64,000 nt of DNA, taken from Micromonospora sp. NBC_01740 (GTDB lineage: Bacteria; Actinomycetota; Actinomycetes; Mycobacteriales; Micromonosporaceae). Each line of letters opens with the position of its first letter. Positions within the stretch are counted from its first letter, which is position 1. Shown piece by piece: positions 1-8,013 of the stretch. The stretch covers positions 3,596,001 through 3,660,000 of the forward strand of contig NZ_CP109150.1 of NCBI RefSeq assembly GCF_035920365.1, given 5' to 3'. Made by a program: the position numbers and the translations under genes. The notes beneath the pieces were generated by a model. The model did not search any database and was not told where the DNA came from. It saw nothing but the letters and a program-made list of their open reading frames with translations.

Positions 1-167
1 TCCCCGCGCCGCCCCTCCGGCACGGCGGTCTCCTCGCTGCCCTCGTTCATGGGGTCGTGCTCAGCGACGCCCCACGGCGCCTCCACGTCCATGCCGTCCC
101 TGGTCACCCAGGGCGTGGTCGCCTCCGGTGCGCGTCGGCCCCCGCCGCGTCCCTCTCCTGCCGTCAT
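1..167 (-). CDS. Partial small acidic hypothetical protein (runs off left edge)
   Basis: An open frame begins with ATG at 167 on the minus strand and stays open for 55 codons to the window edge, so the C-terminus is not visible. A GAGG ribosome-binding site lies about six bases upstream of the ATG. The visible protein is hydrophilic: a Gly/Arg-rich start (MTAGEGRGGG), then an acidic part including VEAPWGVAEHDPMNEGSEE. I recognise no domain. It lies downstream of, and on the same strand as, the membrane protein ending at 331, 163 bases away. Coding status rests on the RBS, the uninterrupted frame and protein-like composition only. Confidence 0.5.
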   Translation of the reverse strand, partial: MTAGEGRGGGRRAPEATTPWVTRDGMDVEAPWGVAEHDPMNEGSEETAVPEGRRG

Positions 168-330
168 GACCACCTCGCTGCTCGGTCCGCCGGTACCGGC
201 CCCGAATGCCCGTCACCGGGGCGGTCATGCCTCGCCGGCGCCCCGGGGCCGCGGTGCCGGCGGGTGGGGACGCGCGCAGCGGCGCCCCGCCGCCGAGGAG
301 TCGGCGGGACGCCGTCCGGCGGCACGTCGG

Positions 331-966
331 TCAGCAGCGGCCGGACTTCGCCATCCGCTTCTGCCTGGCCCCGCCCATCGCCATGAGCGCGCCCATCCCC
401 TTCGGGGCGTTCCGCATGCCGCCGACGCGCCCGAACATCCCCCGGAACACCTCGCCGGGCTTCTGCTGCTCGCCCATGTACGCGGTCATCACGATGAGCG
501 CCCCGGTCATCGCCGGGACAGCCCACTGGAGCATCCGCATCTGCCGCTGGCACGACGCCACGTTCGACGGCGTGTGCGAGTTCGGCTCGGTGACCCCCTC
601 GACCGCCGGGCCGCCCGCCTTCTCCAGCTTCATGCCGAGCAGTCGGCTGTAGCCGGTCACCGCCAGCGCGCCGACCGTCAACGCCGTCTTCAGCGTGCTG
701 GCCCGGGCCACCCCCGACTGGGCGGCCACCCGGGGGCTCTCCGTCACCAGTTCCCCGACGGCCCCCGCCAGGTGGGCGCCGATCGCCGCGGCGTTCACCG
801 GGGTCCACCGGGCCCAGCCGGCCGAGGCCATCGGCAACCGCTGGGTCGAGTCGTTCATCTGTGCCGCCGCGCCGTTGACGCCGAACGCTCCCATCAGGGA
901 GCCCCCGAACCAGGCCGCCAGGCCCAGGTCGTGCATCGAGCGCAGTGCGGTGTGCCGTTCGGACAT
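331..966 (-). CDS. Hypothetical membrane protein, 211 aa
   Basis: The start is placed at the ATG giving MSERHTALRS; the frame stays open upstream, but that part has the arginine/proline-rich look of a shadow frame. The protein has about four hydrophobic stretches (around residues 12-32, 50-70, 90-110 and 145-165), consistent with a small integral membrane protein, then a glycine/methionine-rich basic tail ending in KSGRC. I do not recognise the family. The gene is divergent from the small gene at 1160. No catalytic motif is visible. Confidence 0.7.
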   Translation of the reverse strand: MSERHTALRSMHDLGLAAWFGGSLMGAFGVNGAAAQMNDSTQRLPMASAGWARWTPVNAAAIGAHLAGAVGELVTESPRVAAQSGVARASTLKTALTVGALAVTGYSRLLGMKLEKAGGPAVEGVTEPNSHTPSNVASCQRQMRMLQWAVPAMTGALIVMTAYMGEQQKPGEVFRGMFGRVGGMRNAPKGMGALMAMGGARQKRMAKSGRC

Positions 967-1159
967 CTGATCCCCTTCCACCGTGTCGGGCGGTGCGGCA
1001 TACCCGCCGCCCGGCCGGCTAATCCCGCCCGTGACCTGCCGATATGCCGCGGCGGCACAGATACCGGACCCGGGGCGTCGTCGCCGGGGACGGGCCGGGA
1101 GGAGTCGTCGGGGCCGGCGCGGGTAGTTCGTCGGACGACCCGAGCGAGAGGGGAAGCGG

Positions 1160-1330
1160 ATGTCGCAGCCCGAGGAGAGCCGGGAGAAGACCGCGTCGAC
1201 CGACGCGGTGCTGATGCACCCGGACAACGATCCGCGCAGGACCACGGCGCAGGTGCCGCCGCCCGGCGAGCGCGGCGAGACCCGCGTGGAGCGGGACGGC
1301 GAGATGGTGCCCGTCGACACCGACGAGTGA
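1160..1330 (+). CDS. Small hydrophilic hypothetical protein, 56 aa
   Basis: A short frame with ATG at 1160 and TGA at 1328-1330, preceded by a purine-rich RBS (GAGAGGGGAAG) at good spacing. The product starts MSQPEESREKTAST and ends DGEMVPVDTDE; it is strongly charged, has no cysteine, and shows no membrane segment or signal peptide. Such proteins are often disordered. I recognise no family. It is divergent from the membrane protein gene that starts at 966. The RBS and codon pattern support it, but there is no homology evidence. Confidence 0.55.
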   Translation: MSQPEESREKTASTDAVLMHPDNDPRRTTAQVPPPGERGETRVERDGEMVPVDTDE

Positions 1331-1457
1331 GCGTCTCCGTCCCGGGCGGTGGTCGCGCCGCCCGGGACGCGTGCCGCAGCAGCCCGGCGCCGGTGTCACG
1401 TGACCGGGGGAGCGGCCCCGACGGGTCGCCCCGCTCGGTGCCGCGTCCCGCCCCGGG

Positions 1458-2321
1458 TCAGCGGGCCGGCAGGTCGGCGGCGAAGCGGGCCACCCGGGCC
1501 GCCAGCGGGGCGCTCGCGCGTACCCAGGTGAAGTGGTCCATCGGGGCGCCGGCCTGCGCCGGCGTGTAGCGCTCGCGCGCGACGGGCGCCGCAGCCAGCT
1601 TCGCGCACAGGTGGTCGACGGTCTCGTGCGGGGTGTACTGGTCGTCGTCGATGCTGACCGCGAGGACGGGGGTCCGCAGCGCCCGCACGGCCGCCTCGGC
1701 GTCCACCCCGTCCAGCTGCGGGAAGCGCCCGGTCCGTGCGGTGTACGCCCAGTCCCGGATGACCCCGCGCGCCTGCCGGCCGCCGAAGCCCCAGCCCGGC
1801 CAGACGCCGAGCAGCCGGGCGGTCGCCGCGATCCCCTGGGTGTACGGCAGGACGCCGTACCCGCGCAGGCCCGGGTAGCTGCGCCACCACGGTACGCCGA
1901 CGGCGACCAGCGCCAGCCCGTCGACGTCGTGCTCGCCGTGCAGGGCGAGGTGCAGCAGCGCCGCCTGCCCGCCGAGGGAGTGCCCGAGCAGCAGCGTCCT
2001 GCGCCCGTCCCGCCGGGACTTGAGCGCTGCCAGCACGGCGCCCACGTCGGCGGCCAGTTCCGGGTAGCCGTACCGGCAGGCGCGGCTCGGCTTCGGGGTG
2101 CTCTCCCCGGTGCCGCGCAGGTCGGCCACCGCCACGGCCAGGCCGGCGGCGCGCAGCGCGGCGGCGAACGGCCGGTAGTAGCGCGCCCGGACGCCCATCG
2201 CCGGCGTGATCAGCACCAGCGGGGCGTCGGCGACGCCCTCCGGATCCGGATACACCTGTAGCCCGATGCGGGCCCCGTCGACCTCGACGAACTCCTGCCG
2301 GTATTCCCCCGTCGCGTTCAC
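1458..2321 (-). CDS. Alpha/beta hydrolase (serine hydrolase), 287 aa
   Basis: A cytoplasmic alpha/beta-hydrolase-fold protein. The nucleophile elbow is GHSLGG at residues 113-118, with Ser115 as nucleophile. The upstream strand/turn ADLRGTGES is typical of the fold, and a C-terminal histidine (H263 in PMDHFTWV) is placed to complete the triad. The length is normal for a single-domain hydrolase, and no signal peptide is present. The substrate cannot be told from sequence; the absence of a lid signature leaves esterase, lipase or thioesterase-like roles open. It is monocistronic in appearance, about 100 bases beyond the end of the glycosyltransferase gene on the same strand. Confidence 0.85.
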   Translation of the reverse strand: MNATGEYRQEFVEVDGARIGLQVYPDPEGVADAPLVLITPAMGVRARYYRPFAAALRAAGLAVAVADLRGTGESTPKPSRACRYGYPELAADVGAVLAALKSRRDGRRTLLLGHSLGGQAALLHLALHGEHDVDGLALVAVGVPWWRSYPGLRGYGVLPYTQGIAATARLLGVWPGWGFGGRQARGVIRDWAYTARTGRFPQLDGVDAEAAVRALRTPVLAVSIDDDQYTPHETVDHLCAKLAAAPVARERYTPAQAGAPMDHFTWVRASAPLAARVARFAADLPAR

Positions 2322-2419
2322 CGGCCCAGGCTACGGCCCGAGGCTACCGACGGGTAACCGTGGGGTGGTGGGCGTCACGTCCCGGGCGACGACCGGGGGC
2401 CGCCCACCACCACCCTGCG

Positions 2420-3637
2420 CTACGCCACCGCCGGAGCGGGCCGGCCGACCGTGCTGACCGTGGCGTAGACCGTGCTCAGCTGCTCGGCGCAGCGCTTCCA
2501 CGAGTACCGGTTGCGGATCCGGTCCAGCGCCGCCGTCGCGTACGCGAAGCGACGGACCTTGTCGGCGAGCAGCCGGCGGACCGCGGTGCCGAGGGCCCGG
2601 GGGTCCCGCGGCGGCACGAGGTCGCCGGTCAGGCCGTCGACCACGGTGTCGGCGATCCCGCCGACGTTCGTGCCGACGACCGGTACGCCGCACGCCATGC
2701 CCTCCAGCGGGGTGAGCCCGAACGGCTCGTACCAGGGGGCGGCCACCAGCAGGTCCGCCGAGCGGTACCACGGGGCCAGCTCCTCCCGGGGCAGCCCGCC
2801 CAGCAGCTTCACCCGGTCGGCGACCCCGCAGGACTCGGCGAGCGCGCGGAGCCGGCGGGCGAAGCCGTCCGCGGGGAGCAACTCCGCCGGCGGGCCGCCG
2901 ACCACCACGCACTCGGCGTCCGGCACGGCCGGCAGCGCCCGGATGACGTCCTGGATGCCCTTGCGCTCCACCAGCCGGCCGACGGTGATGATCCGGGGGC
3001 GGGCCGGGTCGCGCGGGGCGACGGGCCCGTCGGGACGGAACAGCTCCTGGTCGACCCCGGCGGGGACCAGCGTCATCCGGGACCGGGGCACGCCGAGGCG
3101 GACCAGCTCGCCGACCTCGTCCTGGCACTGCACGATGATCCGGTCGGCGGCCCGGCCCAGGGCCCGCTCGTAGCCCACCCGGCCCGGTGGGCTGGTGTCC
3201 CGGGCGCCCTGCAACCGCCGCTTCACCGAGCCGAGGCTGTGGTACGTCAGCACCACCGGCACCCCGGTGCGCCGGCCGGCGTGCAGGGTGGCCAGCCCGC
3301 TCGTCCAGAAGTGGGCGTGCGCCACGTCCGGCGCCCAGCCGCCGTCGCGCCACTGACCCGCCAGCCAGCGCCCGAACTCGCCCAGGTGCGGCAGCAGCTC
3401 GTCCCTCGGCACCCGCAGCGCCGGGCCGGCCGGCACCTGGCACACCCGGTAGCCGTCCGGGGTGACGACGGAGTCGGGCGGGACAGTGGAGTCCCGGCGG
3501 GTGTAGACGCGCACGTCGTGCCCCTCGCCGGCCAGCGCGGCGGCGAGCTCCGCCACGTGCGTGTGCTGACCGCCGGATTCCTCCACCCCTCCGACGGCGA
3601 GCGGACTGGCGTGCTCCGAGATCATCGCGATACGCAT
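2420..3637 (-). CDS. GT4-family glycosyltransferase, 405 aa
   Basis: A GT-B fold retaining glycosyltransferase. The N-terminal Rossmann domain opens with MRIAMISEHASPLAVGGVEE, including the glycine-rich donor loop. The C-terminal domain carries VGRLVERKGI and the E-x7-E nucleotide-sugar site in EPFGLTPLEGMACGVPVVG. The start is the ATG at 3637, preceded by GGAGGAAG; an in-frame extension upstream is poor in protein character. Donor and acceptor are not deducible. Related enzymes transfer glucose, mannose or GlcNAc to lipids, glycans or small molecules. It stands apart from the large polysaccharide region at 21-45 kb. Confidence 0.88.
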   Translation of the reverse strand: MRIAMISEHASPLAVGGVEESGGQHTHVAELAAALAGEGHDVRVYTRRDSTVPPDSVVTPDGYRVCQVPAGPALRVPRDELLPHLGEFGRWLAGQWRDGGWAPDVAHAHFWTSGLATLHAGRRTGVPVVLTYHSLGSVKRRLQGARDTSPPGRVGYERALGRAADRIIVQCQDEVGELVRLGVPRSRMTLVPAGVDQELFRPDGPVAPRDPARPRIITVGRLVERKGIQDVIRALPAVPDAECVVVGGPPAELLPADGFARRLRALAESCGVADRVKLLGGLPREELAPWYRSADLLVAAPWYEPFGLTPLEGMACGVPVVGTNVGGIADTVVDGLTGDLVPPRDPRALGTAVRRLLADKVRRFAYATAALDRIRNRYSWKRCAEQLSTVYATVSTVGRPAPAVA

Positions 3638-3858
3638 GTGCTTCCTCCATCGGCCGGCCCGTCGGCGGGGACCCGGTCGAGCCCCGGGGCGTCTCCTCGC
3701 CGCCTGGCGGACCCCGCCGCAGGAGTCCCTACCCCCGACCTTCCCTCCTAACCGCCGCCTGCCCGGCTCGTCCTGACGGAGTGTCCGTCGGGTGTGGAGC
3801 GGCCGGCGGGCGGCGGGGCGAACCACCCCACCGCCCGTGACCGCCCGGTCGCAGCCGG

Positions 3859-5079
3859 TCAGGACCGTTCGTCGTGGAGCATGCCCGGCCCGAAGACCTC
3901 GTAGGCGATGCGCTCCACCGGCACTCCCCGGCGCAGCAGGCCGCCCCGGACGGTGTTCATGAACGGCAGCGGCCCGCAGAGGTGCACGTGGGCGTCGGGG
4001 GAGAGGGGGATCAGCGCCGGGTCGACCCGGCCCGCGATGACCTCGGCGGTCACCCCGGCCAGTTCGCCGTCGGTGAGGTCCTCGTACCAGAGGGCGGTGC
4101 GCAGGTTGGGCAGCGCGGCGTGCAGGCGCGGCAGTTCACCGCGGAACGCGTGGGCCGCGCCGGCCCGGTCGGCGTGCACCAGCACCACCGGACGCTCCGG
4201 TTCGGTGGCGGCCAGGTGCTCCAGGGCGGCCATCGCCGGGGTCAGGCCGATGCCCGCGCTGACCAGCAGCAGCGGGCCCTCCCCGGCCACCGCGCTGACC
4301 TCGCCGAACGCGGGGCTGAGCCGGAGGACGTCGTCGACACCCACGCGCTCGTGCAGGAAGGTGGAGACCATGCCGTCGGGGGCGTCACCGCCACCGCGTA
4401 CGCGCTTGACGGTGATCCGCCAGTGGTCGGCGCCGGGACGGCCGGAGAGGCTGTACTGGCGGATCTGCTGACCGCGCCCGCCGTCGAGGTCGACGGCGAC
4501 CGAGGTGTACTGGCCCGGGACGAAGGTGGGCACCGGGCCGCCGTCGGCCGGGACCAGGGTGAACGACACGACATCCAGCGCCTCGGTGGTCCGGGCGACG
4601 ACCCGCCAGTCCCGCCACACGGGCTCGCCCTCGGCCAGCCCGGCCACGGTGTAGAGGCGGGCCTCCCGGGCGATCAGCTCGCAGGCGAGCAGCCAGTAGA
4701 CCTCGTCCCAGGCCGCCGCGACCTCGTCGGTGACGGCGTCGCCGAGCACCTCGCCGACGGCGGCGAGCAGGTGCCGGCCGACGATCGTGTACTGGGTGGC
4801 GGTGATGCCGAGCGAGGCGTGCTTGTGCGCGATGCGGTCCAGGATCGGCCCCCACGGTGCATGGCTGCCGCCGGTCAGGTGCTCCGCGTACGCGACCACG
4901 GCGGCGGCGAGGGCGGCCTTCTGGGTGCCGGTGGCCTGGTTGCTGCGGTTGAAGATGTCCAGCAGTTCGGGGTGCGCGTCGAACATCCGCTGGTAGAACC
5001 GGCCGGTGATCGCCTCGCCGTGCGCCTGCACGGCGGGCAGGGTCGCCGTCACCACTGCTGCTGAGGACTCCGAGAGCAC
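3859..5079 (-). CDS. hmp: Flavohemoprotein, nitric oxide dioxygenase, 406 aa
   Basis: Oxidises NO to nitrate using O2 and NAD(P)H in the cytoplasm. Residues 1-140 are a globin domain with Tyr29 (B10), Gln53 (E7) and proximal His87 (IAHKHASLG). Next comes an FAD-binding ferredoxin-reductase domain (RQYSLSG), then an NAD domain (SAGIGLTPA) ending YEVFGP. The length matches the family (about 400). I chose the GTG at 5079 because AAGGAG sits six bases upstream; the in-frame upstream extension would cross the promoter. The gene is divergent from an NsrR-type gene, with a perfect inverted repeat 47 bases above the start, so NO-dependent derepression is very likely. Confidence 0.95.
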   Translation of the reverse strand: MLSESSAAVVTATLPAVQAHGEAITGRFYQRMFDAHPELLDIFNRSNQATGTQKAALAAAVVAYAEHLTGGSHAPWGPILDRIAHKHASLGITATQYTIVGRHLLAAVGEVLGDAVTDEVAAAWDEVYWLLACELIAREARLYTVAGLAEGEPVWRDWRVVARTTEALDVVSFTLVPADGGPVPTFVPGQYTSVAVDLDGGRGQQIRQYSLSGRPGADHWRITVKRVRGGGDAPDGMVSTFLHERVGVDDVLRLSPAFGEVSAVAGEGPLLLVSAGIGLTPAMAALEHLAATEPERPVVLVHADRAGAAHAFRGELPRLHAALPNLRTALWYEDLTDGELAGVTAEVIAGRVDPALIPLSPDAHVHLCGPLPFMNTVRGGLLRRGVPVERIAYEVFGPGMLHDERS

Positions 5080-5125
5080 GACTGTCTCCTTCTGGGCTGA
5101 ACCGCTCGGGCCCCGACAGCAAAAC

Positions 5126-5142
5126 AGGTATTCGAAATACCT
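5126..5142. promoter_or_regulatory. Probable NsrR operator
   Basis: A perfect inverted repeat with arms AGGTATT and AATACCT around a CGA centre lies in the hmp-nsrR divergent intergenic region, 47 bases upstream of the hmp start. It is the only AT-rich palindrome in this spacer. The short, dyad-symmetric, AT-rich form and its place beside an Rrf2/NsrR gene match known NsrR sites upstream of hmp genes. Binding is inferred. Confidence 0.75.
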
Positions 5143-5227
5143 CTTCAGGGCCGAAGGTCCCGGGTCGAGGGTCGTCCGGATCACACCCGGGGCCGGTCGG
5201 CCGTGGTGGGCGGTCGACCGCGCTGGC

Positions 5228-5233
5228 TAGGGT
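5228..5233 (+). promoter_or_regulatory. Possible -10 element for leaderless nsrR transcript
   Basis: TAGGGT lies six bases upstream of the GTG start of the nsrR-like gene, the spacing expected for a leaderless actinobacterial mRNA. No good Shine-Dalgarno sequence competes with this reading. No clear -35 hexamer is seen. Confidence 0.35.
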
Positions 5234-5239
5234 CGAGGC

Positions 5240-5905
5240 GTGAAGCTCAACCGGTCCACCGACATGGCGCTGCGCATCGCCATGCTCGCCGCCGCGAACC
5301 CGCGACGGATGACCGTGGACGAGCTGTCCGACCAGCTCGACCTGCCCCGCAACCACGTCGCCAAGGTGGTGCAGCGGTTGCAGCGGCTCGGGGTGCTGGT
5401 CACCATCCGGGGCCGTTCCGGCGGGGTGGCCTTCGCCGAGGACGGCGGGAGGACCACCGTCGGGCACGTGGTCCGGGCCTTCGAGGGCGACGACGAGGTG
5501 GTGTCCTGCGACGAGCCGGCCTGCTCGCTGCGCGCGGCCTGCCGGCTGCGGGGCGAACTGCGCCGTGCCCGGGACGCCTTCCTCGCCGTGCTGGACGACG
5601 TGACCCTCGGCGAGCTCGTCGCCGGGCCGACCGGCCCGGCGCTGCTCGCCCTCGGCCTGCCCCGCCCCCGGCCGGCGCCGTCCGGGGAGCCACCGGGGCG
5701 CGACGTGTCGCCGTCCGGAGAGTTGCCGGCGCCCGACGCGCCGCCGTCCGGAGGGTCGCCGGGGCGCGACGTGTCGCCGTCCGGGGGGCCGCCGGGGCGC
5801 GACGTGTCGCCCTCAGCGACCGTGCCGCGTCCGCCGGAGCCCCACGCGCCGCCGTCGCCTGTCGGGCCCACCGGAGCCCGGCCGGCCGTACCCGGTCCGG
5901 TCTGA
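5240..5905 (+). CDS. nsrR: NsrR-type Rrf2 Fe-S transcriptional regulator with repeat tail, 221 aa
   Basis: An Rrf2-family winged-helix repressor sensing NO through a [4Fe-4S] cluster. The N-terminal 60 residues hold the HTH (MTVDELSDQLDLPRNHVAKV). The three cluster cysteines are C90, C95 and C101, and Asp8 sits where the Streptomyces NsrR cluster has its fourth, aspartate, ligand. The body ends near residue 145. Beyond it is an unusual proline/glycine-rich tail of about 75 residues with four tandem 11-residue units of the form PSGxxPGRDVS (DNA copies at 5678-5809), which normal NsrR (about 150 residues) lacks. The gene is divergent from hmp, and the methyltransferase gene starts 10 bases after its stop. 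Confidence 0.9.
   Translation: MKLNRSTDMALRIAMLAAANPRRMTVDELSDQLDLPRNHVAKVVQRLQRLGVLVTIRGRSGGVAFAEDGGRTTVGHVVRAFEGDDEVVSCDEPACSLRAACRLRGELRRARDAFLAVLDDVTLGELVAGPTGPALLALGLPRPRPAPSGEPPGRDVSPSGELPAPDAPPSGGSPGRDVSPSGGPPGRDVSPSATVPRPPEPHAPPSPVGPTGARPAVPGPV
5678..5809 (+). repeat. Four tandem 33-bp repeats inside nsrR
   Basis: Four in-frame 33-base units starting at 5678, 5711, 5744 and 5777, each beginning CCGTCCGG. Units 1, 3 and 4 share the ending CCGGGGCGCGACGTGTCG (apart from one base), while unit 2 is diverged. The whole array is coding, in the tail of the Rrf2 regulator, so unit gain or loss would keep the reading frame. Confidence 0.85.
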
Positions 5906-5914
5906 GGAGTGACG

Positions 5915-6556
5915 ATGCCCGCCAACAAGGTCTCCCACCCGGTCTTCGCCCGGGTGTTCCAGCGGGCGAGCGTGGCGATGGACCGCGCCGGCGCGGCCGC
6001 TCACCGCCGGCGCCTCGTCGCCGGCCTCGCGGGCCGGGTGGTCGAGGTCGGCGCCGGCAACGGCCGCACCTTCGCCCACTACCCGGGCACCGTCGAGCGG
6101 GTGCTGGCGGTGGAGCCGGAGCCCCGGCTCCGGGCTGCGGCCCGGGAGGCGGCGGGCACGGCTCCCGTACCCGTCGAGGTGGTCGACGGCCTCGCCGAGG
6201 CGCTGCCGGCGCCCGACGGCGACGCCGACGCGGTGGTGTTCTCCCTGGTCCTCTGCTCGGTGGCCGACCAGGACGCCGCGCTGCGCGAGGCCCGCCGGGT
6301 GCTGCGGCCCGGTGGGCAGGTGCGCTTCTTCGAGCACGTACGCGCGCAGAGCCCCGGCCTGCGCCGCGTGCAGCGGTTGGCCGACGCGACCGTCTGGCCG
6401 TTGCTCTGCGGCGGCTGCCACACGGGCCGCGACACGGTGGCCGCGATCCGGGCGGCGGGCTTCACCGTCACCGAGCTGGACGCGTTCCGCTTCCCCGACA
6501 GTCGACTCCCGGCCCCCGCCACCCCGCACGTGCTCGGCGTGGCCACCCGCGACTGA
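5915..6556 (+). CDS. Class I SAM-dependent methyltransferase, 213 aa
   Basis: A Rossmann-fold methyltransferase. Motif I is VVEVGAGNGRT near residue 45, the acidic end of strand 2 is LAVEPEP, and the post-motif region is ARRVLRPGGQVRFFEHV. This layout resembles Methyltransf_11-type enzymes and the phospholipid N-methyltransferase or METTL7-like group, but the substrate is unknown. The start is the ATG at 5915, with GAGGAG five bases upstream, just after the nsrR stop, so the two genes are probably cotranscribed. Whether it takes part in the NO response is open. Confidence 0.85.
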   Translation: MPANKVSHPVFARVFQRASVAMDRAGAAAHRRRLVAGLAGRVVEVGAGNGRTFAHYPGTVERVLAVEPEPRLRAAAREAAGTAPVPVEVVDGLAEALPAPDGDADAVVFSLVLCSVADQDAALREARRVLRPGGQVRFFEHVRAQSPGLRRVQRLADATVWPLLCGGCHTGRDTVAAIRAAGFTVTELDAFRFPDSRLPAPATPHVLGVATRD

Positions 6557-6570
6557 TCCACCCTCGCCCA

Positions 6571-6646
6571 TGGCCGCGCCGGTGGTCGGTGGCCGCGCCG
6601 GTCGTCCGTGGCCGCGCCGGTCGTCCGTGACCGAGCCGGCTGTCCG
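6571..6646. repeat. Four tandem 19-bp repeats
   Basis: Four direct 19-base units start at 6571, 6590, 6609 and 6628 with core TGGCCGCGCCGGTCGTCCG; the second and third are identical and the outer two diverge. A partial fifth begins at 6647. They lie in the convergent spacer between the methyltransferase and SGNH esterase genes and are non-coding in any convincing frame. Confidence 0.8.
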
Positions 6647-6708
6647 TGGCCGTCGGACCGGTGCCACTCACCGTTGCCGCGCCGGTCCGTTCCGGGCCCG
6701 GACGTGGC

Positions 6709-6738
6709 GGAACCCCGCGCCAGGCGGCACGGGGTTCC
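6709..6738. terminator. Convergent-gene hairpin terminator
   Basis: A perfect 9-bp stem, GGAACCCCG with CGGGGTTCC, around a 12-base loop, lies between the ends of the convergent methyltransferase and SGNH hydrolase genes. It lacks a U-tract, as usual in these organisms. Confidence 0.6.
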
Positions 6739-6753
6739 GGGACGCGGTCGCGG

Positions 6754-8013
6754 TCAGGAGACCGTGATCGAGCCGTCCCCGGCGCGGACGCAGGCCACGG
6801 AACGCGCACCGGTGGTGGCTGCGCCCGTCAGGCACTGCCCGAGCACCTGGTGGCCGGCGGCGTTCGGGTGCCACGACTCCTGGCAGGTCTGGAAGTAGCT
6901 CACGCAGGTGTTCGCGATCCGCTGGATGGCGATCTTGTCCTTGCCCGAGAGGCTGCTGACGAAGACGCCGTTGGGCGGGCTGTCCTGCAGCCGGATCGGG
7001 GTGGCCAGGGTGCCGGCCGGGCTGGTTCCCGACTCGCAGAGCCGGGCGCCGTCGAAGGCCCGCTGCACGTTGAGGTAGACCAGGTCCGCGCCAGGGAACT
7101 CGGCGGCCAGGGTGTCCCGGGTGGACTTCACCAGGGTGCCCAGCCCCTGCGAGAAGCGGTGCCCCGGCAGCAGGCTGGCCCGGTGGATCGGGCAGCCGGC
7201 CGCGTACCGCTCGGCGCCGAGCGCGCGGAACTTGTCCCGGGTGTCGTCCCGGCTGTCCTCCTCGTGGAACCCGGGGGCGAGGTCGAGCGGCAGCGGGTTG
7301 GTGTAGTCCTGGAAGACGATCCGGTGCTGGCCGTCGGCGTCGATCTCGCGCAGCGTGGCGAGGAGCTGGCGTACGGCCGAGGTGGTCTCCGCGGTCGCGG
7401 CGCTCCACTGGGCGGCGGTGGCCAGGTCGGCGTCGGAGCAGGGCTTCTGCTCGACGGGGCCGTTCAGGTAGGCCCAGAACTCCCACCAGCCGGTCCAGGC
7501 GTCGGCGATGAACCGGTTGGCGCACTTCTCCGCGACGTTGCCGAAGGTGAACGAGCTGTTGTTGGAGCCGAGCCCGAGCAGCACCAGGTCGATGTCGTGG
7601 GTCCGGCCGACCGCCCGGAGCTGGTCGAGCTGGGCGGCCACCTGGCGGCCGTTGGCCCGGGCCGAGGAGGCGGCGGCGATGTCGTGCGGCTGCCCGCCGG
7701 AGCAGGCGAGGTTGAACCGGTCCTGGATGCCCGGCAGATTGGCCCGGTGCAGTGAGGCGTTCGCCGAGCGGTGGCAGAAGAACGCGTTGTTGTTCGCTGC
7801 GGTCCAGCCCGGGAAGCCCTGGGCGACCCCGTTGGCGTCGGCCACCGGGGTGTACGCCCCGGCGCCCTCGCCGCTGATGAAGCTGTCGCCGAGCGCCACC
7901 GCGGCGGTGGGCGGGGCTGCCGAGGCCGGGGCGCTCAGCCCGACGGCGGTCGACAGGGTGGCGGTGGCGACGGCGAGCGCCGCCGCGAGTGCGGTACGAC
8001 GGAACCTGGACAT
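6754..8013 (-). CDS. Secreted SGNH-family esterase/lipase, 419 aa
   Basis: A secreted GDSL/SGNH hydrolase. A Sec signal peptide (MSRFRRTALAAALAVATATL, then an ASA-A cleavage site near residue 32) precedes block I, GDSFISGEGAG, with nucleophile Ser44. The block III-like LGLGSNNSSF supplies the Asn oxyanion residue. SWHPNAAGH near the C-terminus supplies catalytic His382, though the usual DxxH aspartate is replaced by Ser-Trp, as in Streptomyces-type enzymes that use a backbone carbonyl. Several cysteines suggest disulfides. It probably acts on extracellular lipids or esters. Upstream lies a 564-base divergent spacer facing parE. Confidence 0.88.
   Translation of the reverse strand: MSRFRRTALAAALAVATATLSTAVGLSAPASAAPPTAAVALGDSFISGEGAGAYTPVADANGVAQGFPGWTAANNNAFFCHRSANASLHRANLPGIQDRFNLACSGGQPHDIAAASSARANGRQVAAQLDQLRAVGRTHDIDLVLLGLGSNNSSFTFGNVAEKCANRFIADAWTGWWEFWAYLNGPVEQKPCSDADLATAAQWSAATAETTSAVRQLLATLREIDADGQHRIVFQDYTNPLPLDLAPGFHEEDSRDDTRDKFRALGAERYAAGCPIHRASLLPGHRFSQGLGTLVKSTRDTLAAEFPGADLVYLNVQRAFDGARLCESGTSPAGTLATPIRLQDSPPNGVFVSSLSGKDKIAIQRIANTCVSYFQTCQESWHPNAAGHQVLGQCLTGAATTGARSVACVRAGDGSITVS

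Noticed and set aside
49..1569. A 506-codon plus-strand frame at the window start
   Set aside because: Its translation is a Pro/Arg/Gly-rich shadow. Genes with better RBS and composition are on the minus strand (1-167, 331-966), and a small plus-strand gene sits in another frame at 1160.
5678..5809. Repeats considered as a possible CRISPR array
   Set aside because: The 33-bp units are tandem without spacers and encode an in-frame protein tail.
6571..6646. 19-bp repeats considered as a CRISPR array or plasmid iterons
   Set aside because: No spacers, no cas genes and no replication gene nearby. Perfect tandem periodicity indicates a minisatellite.
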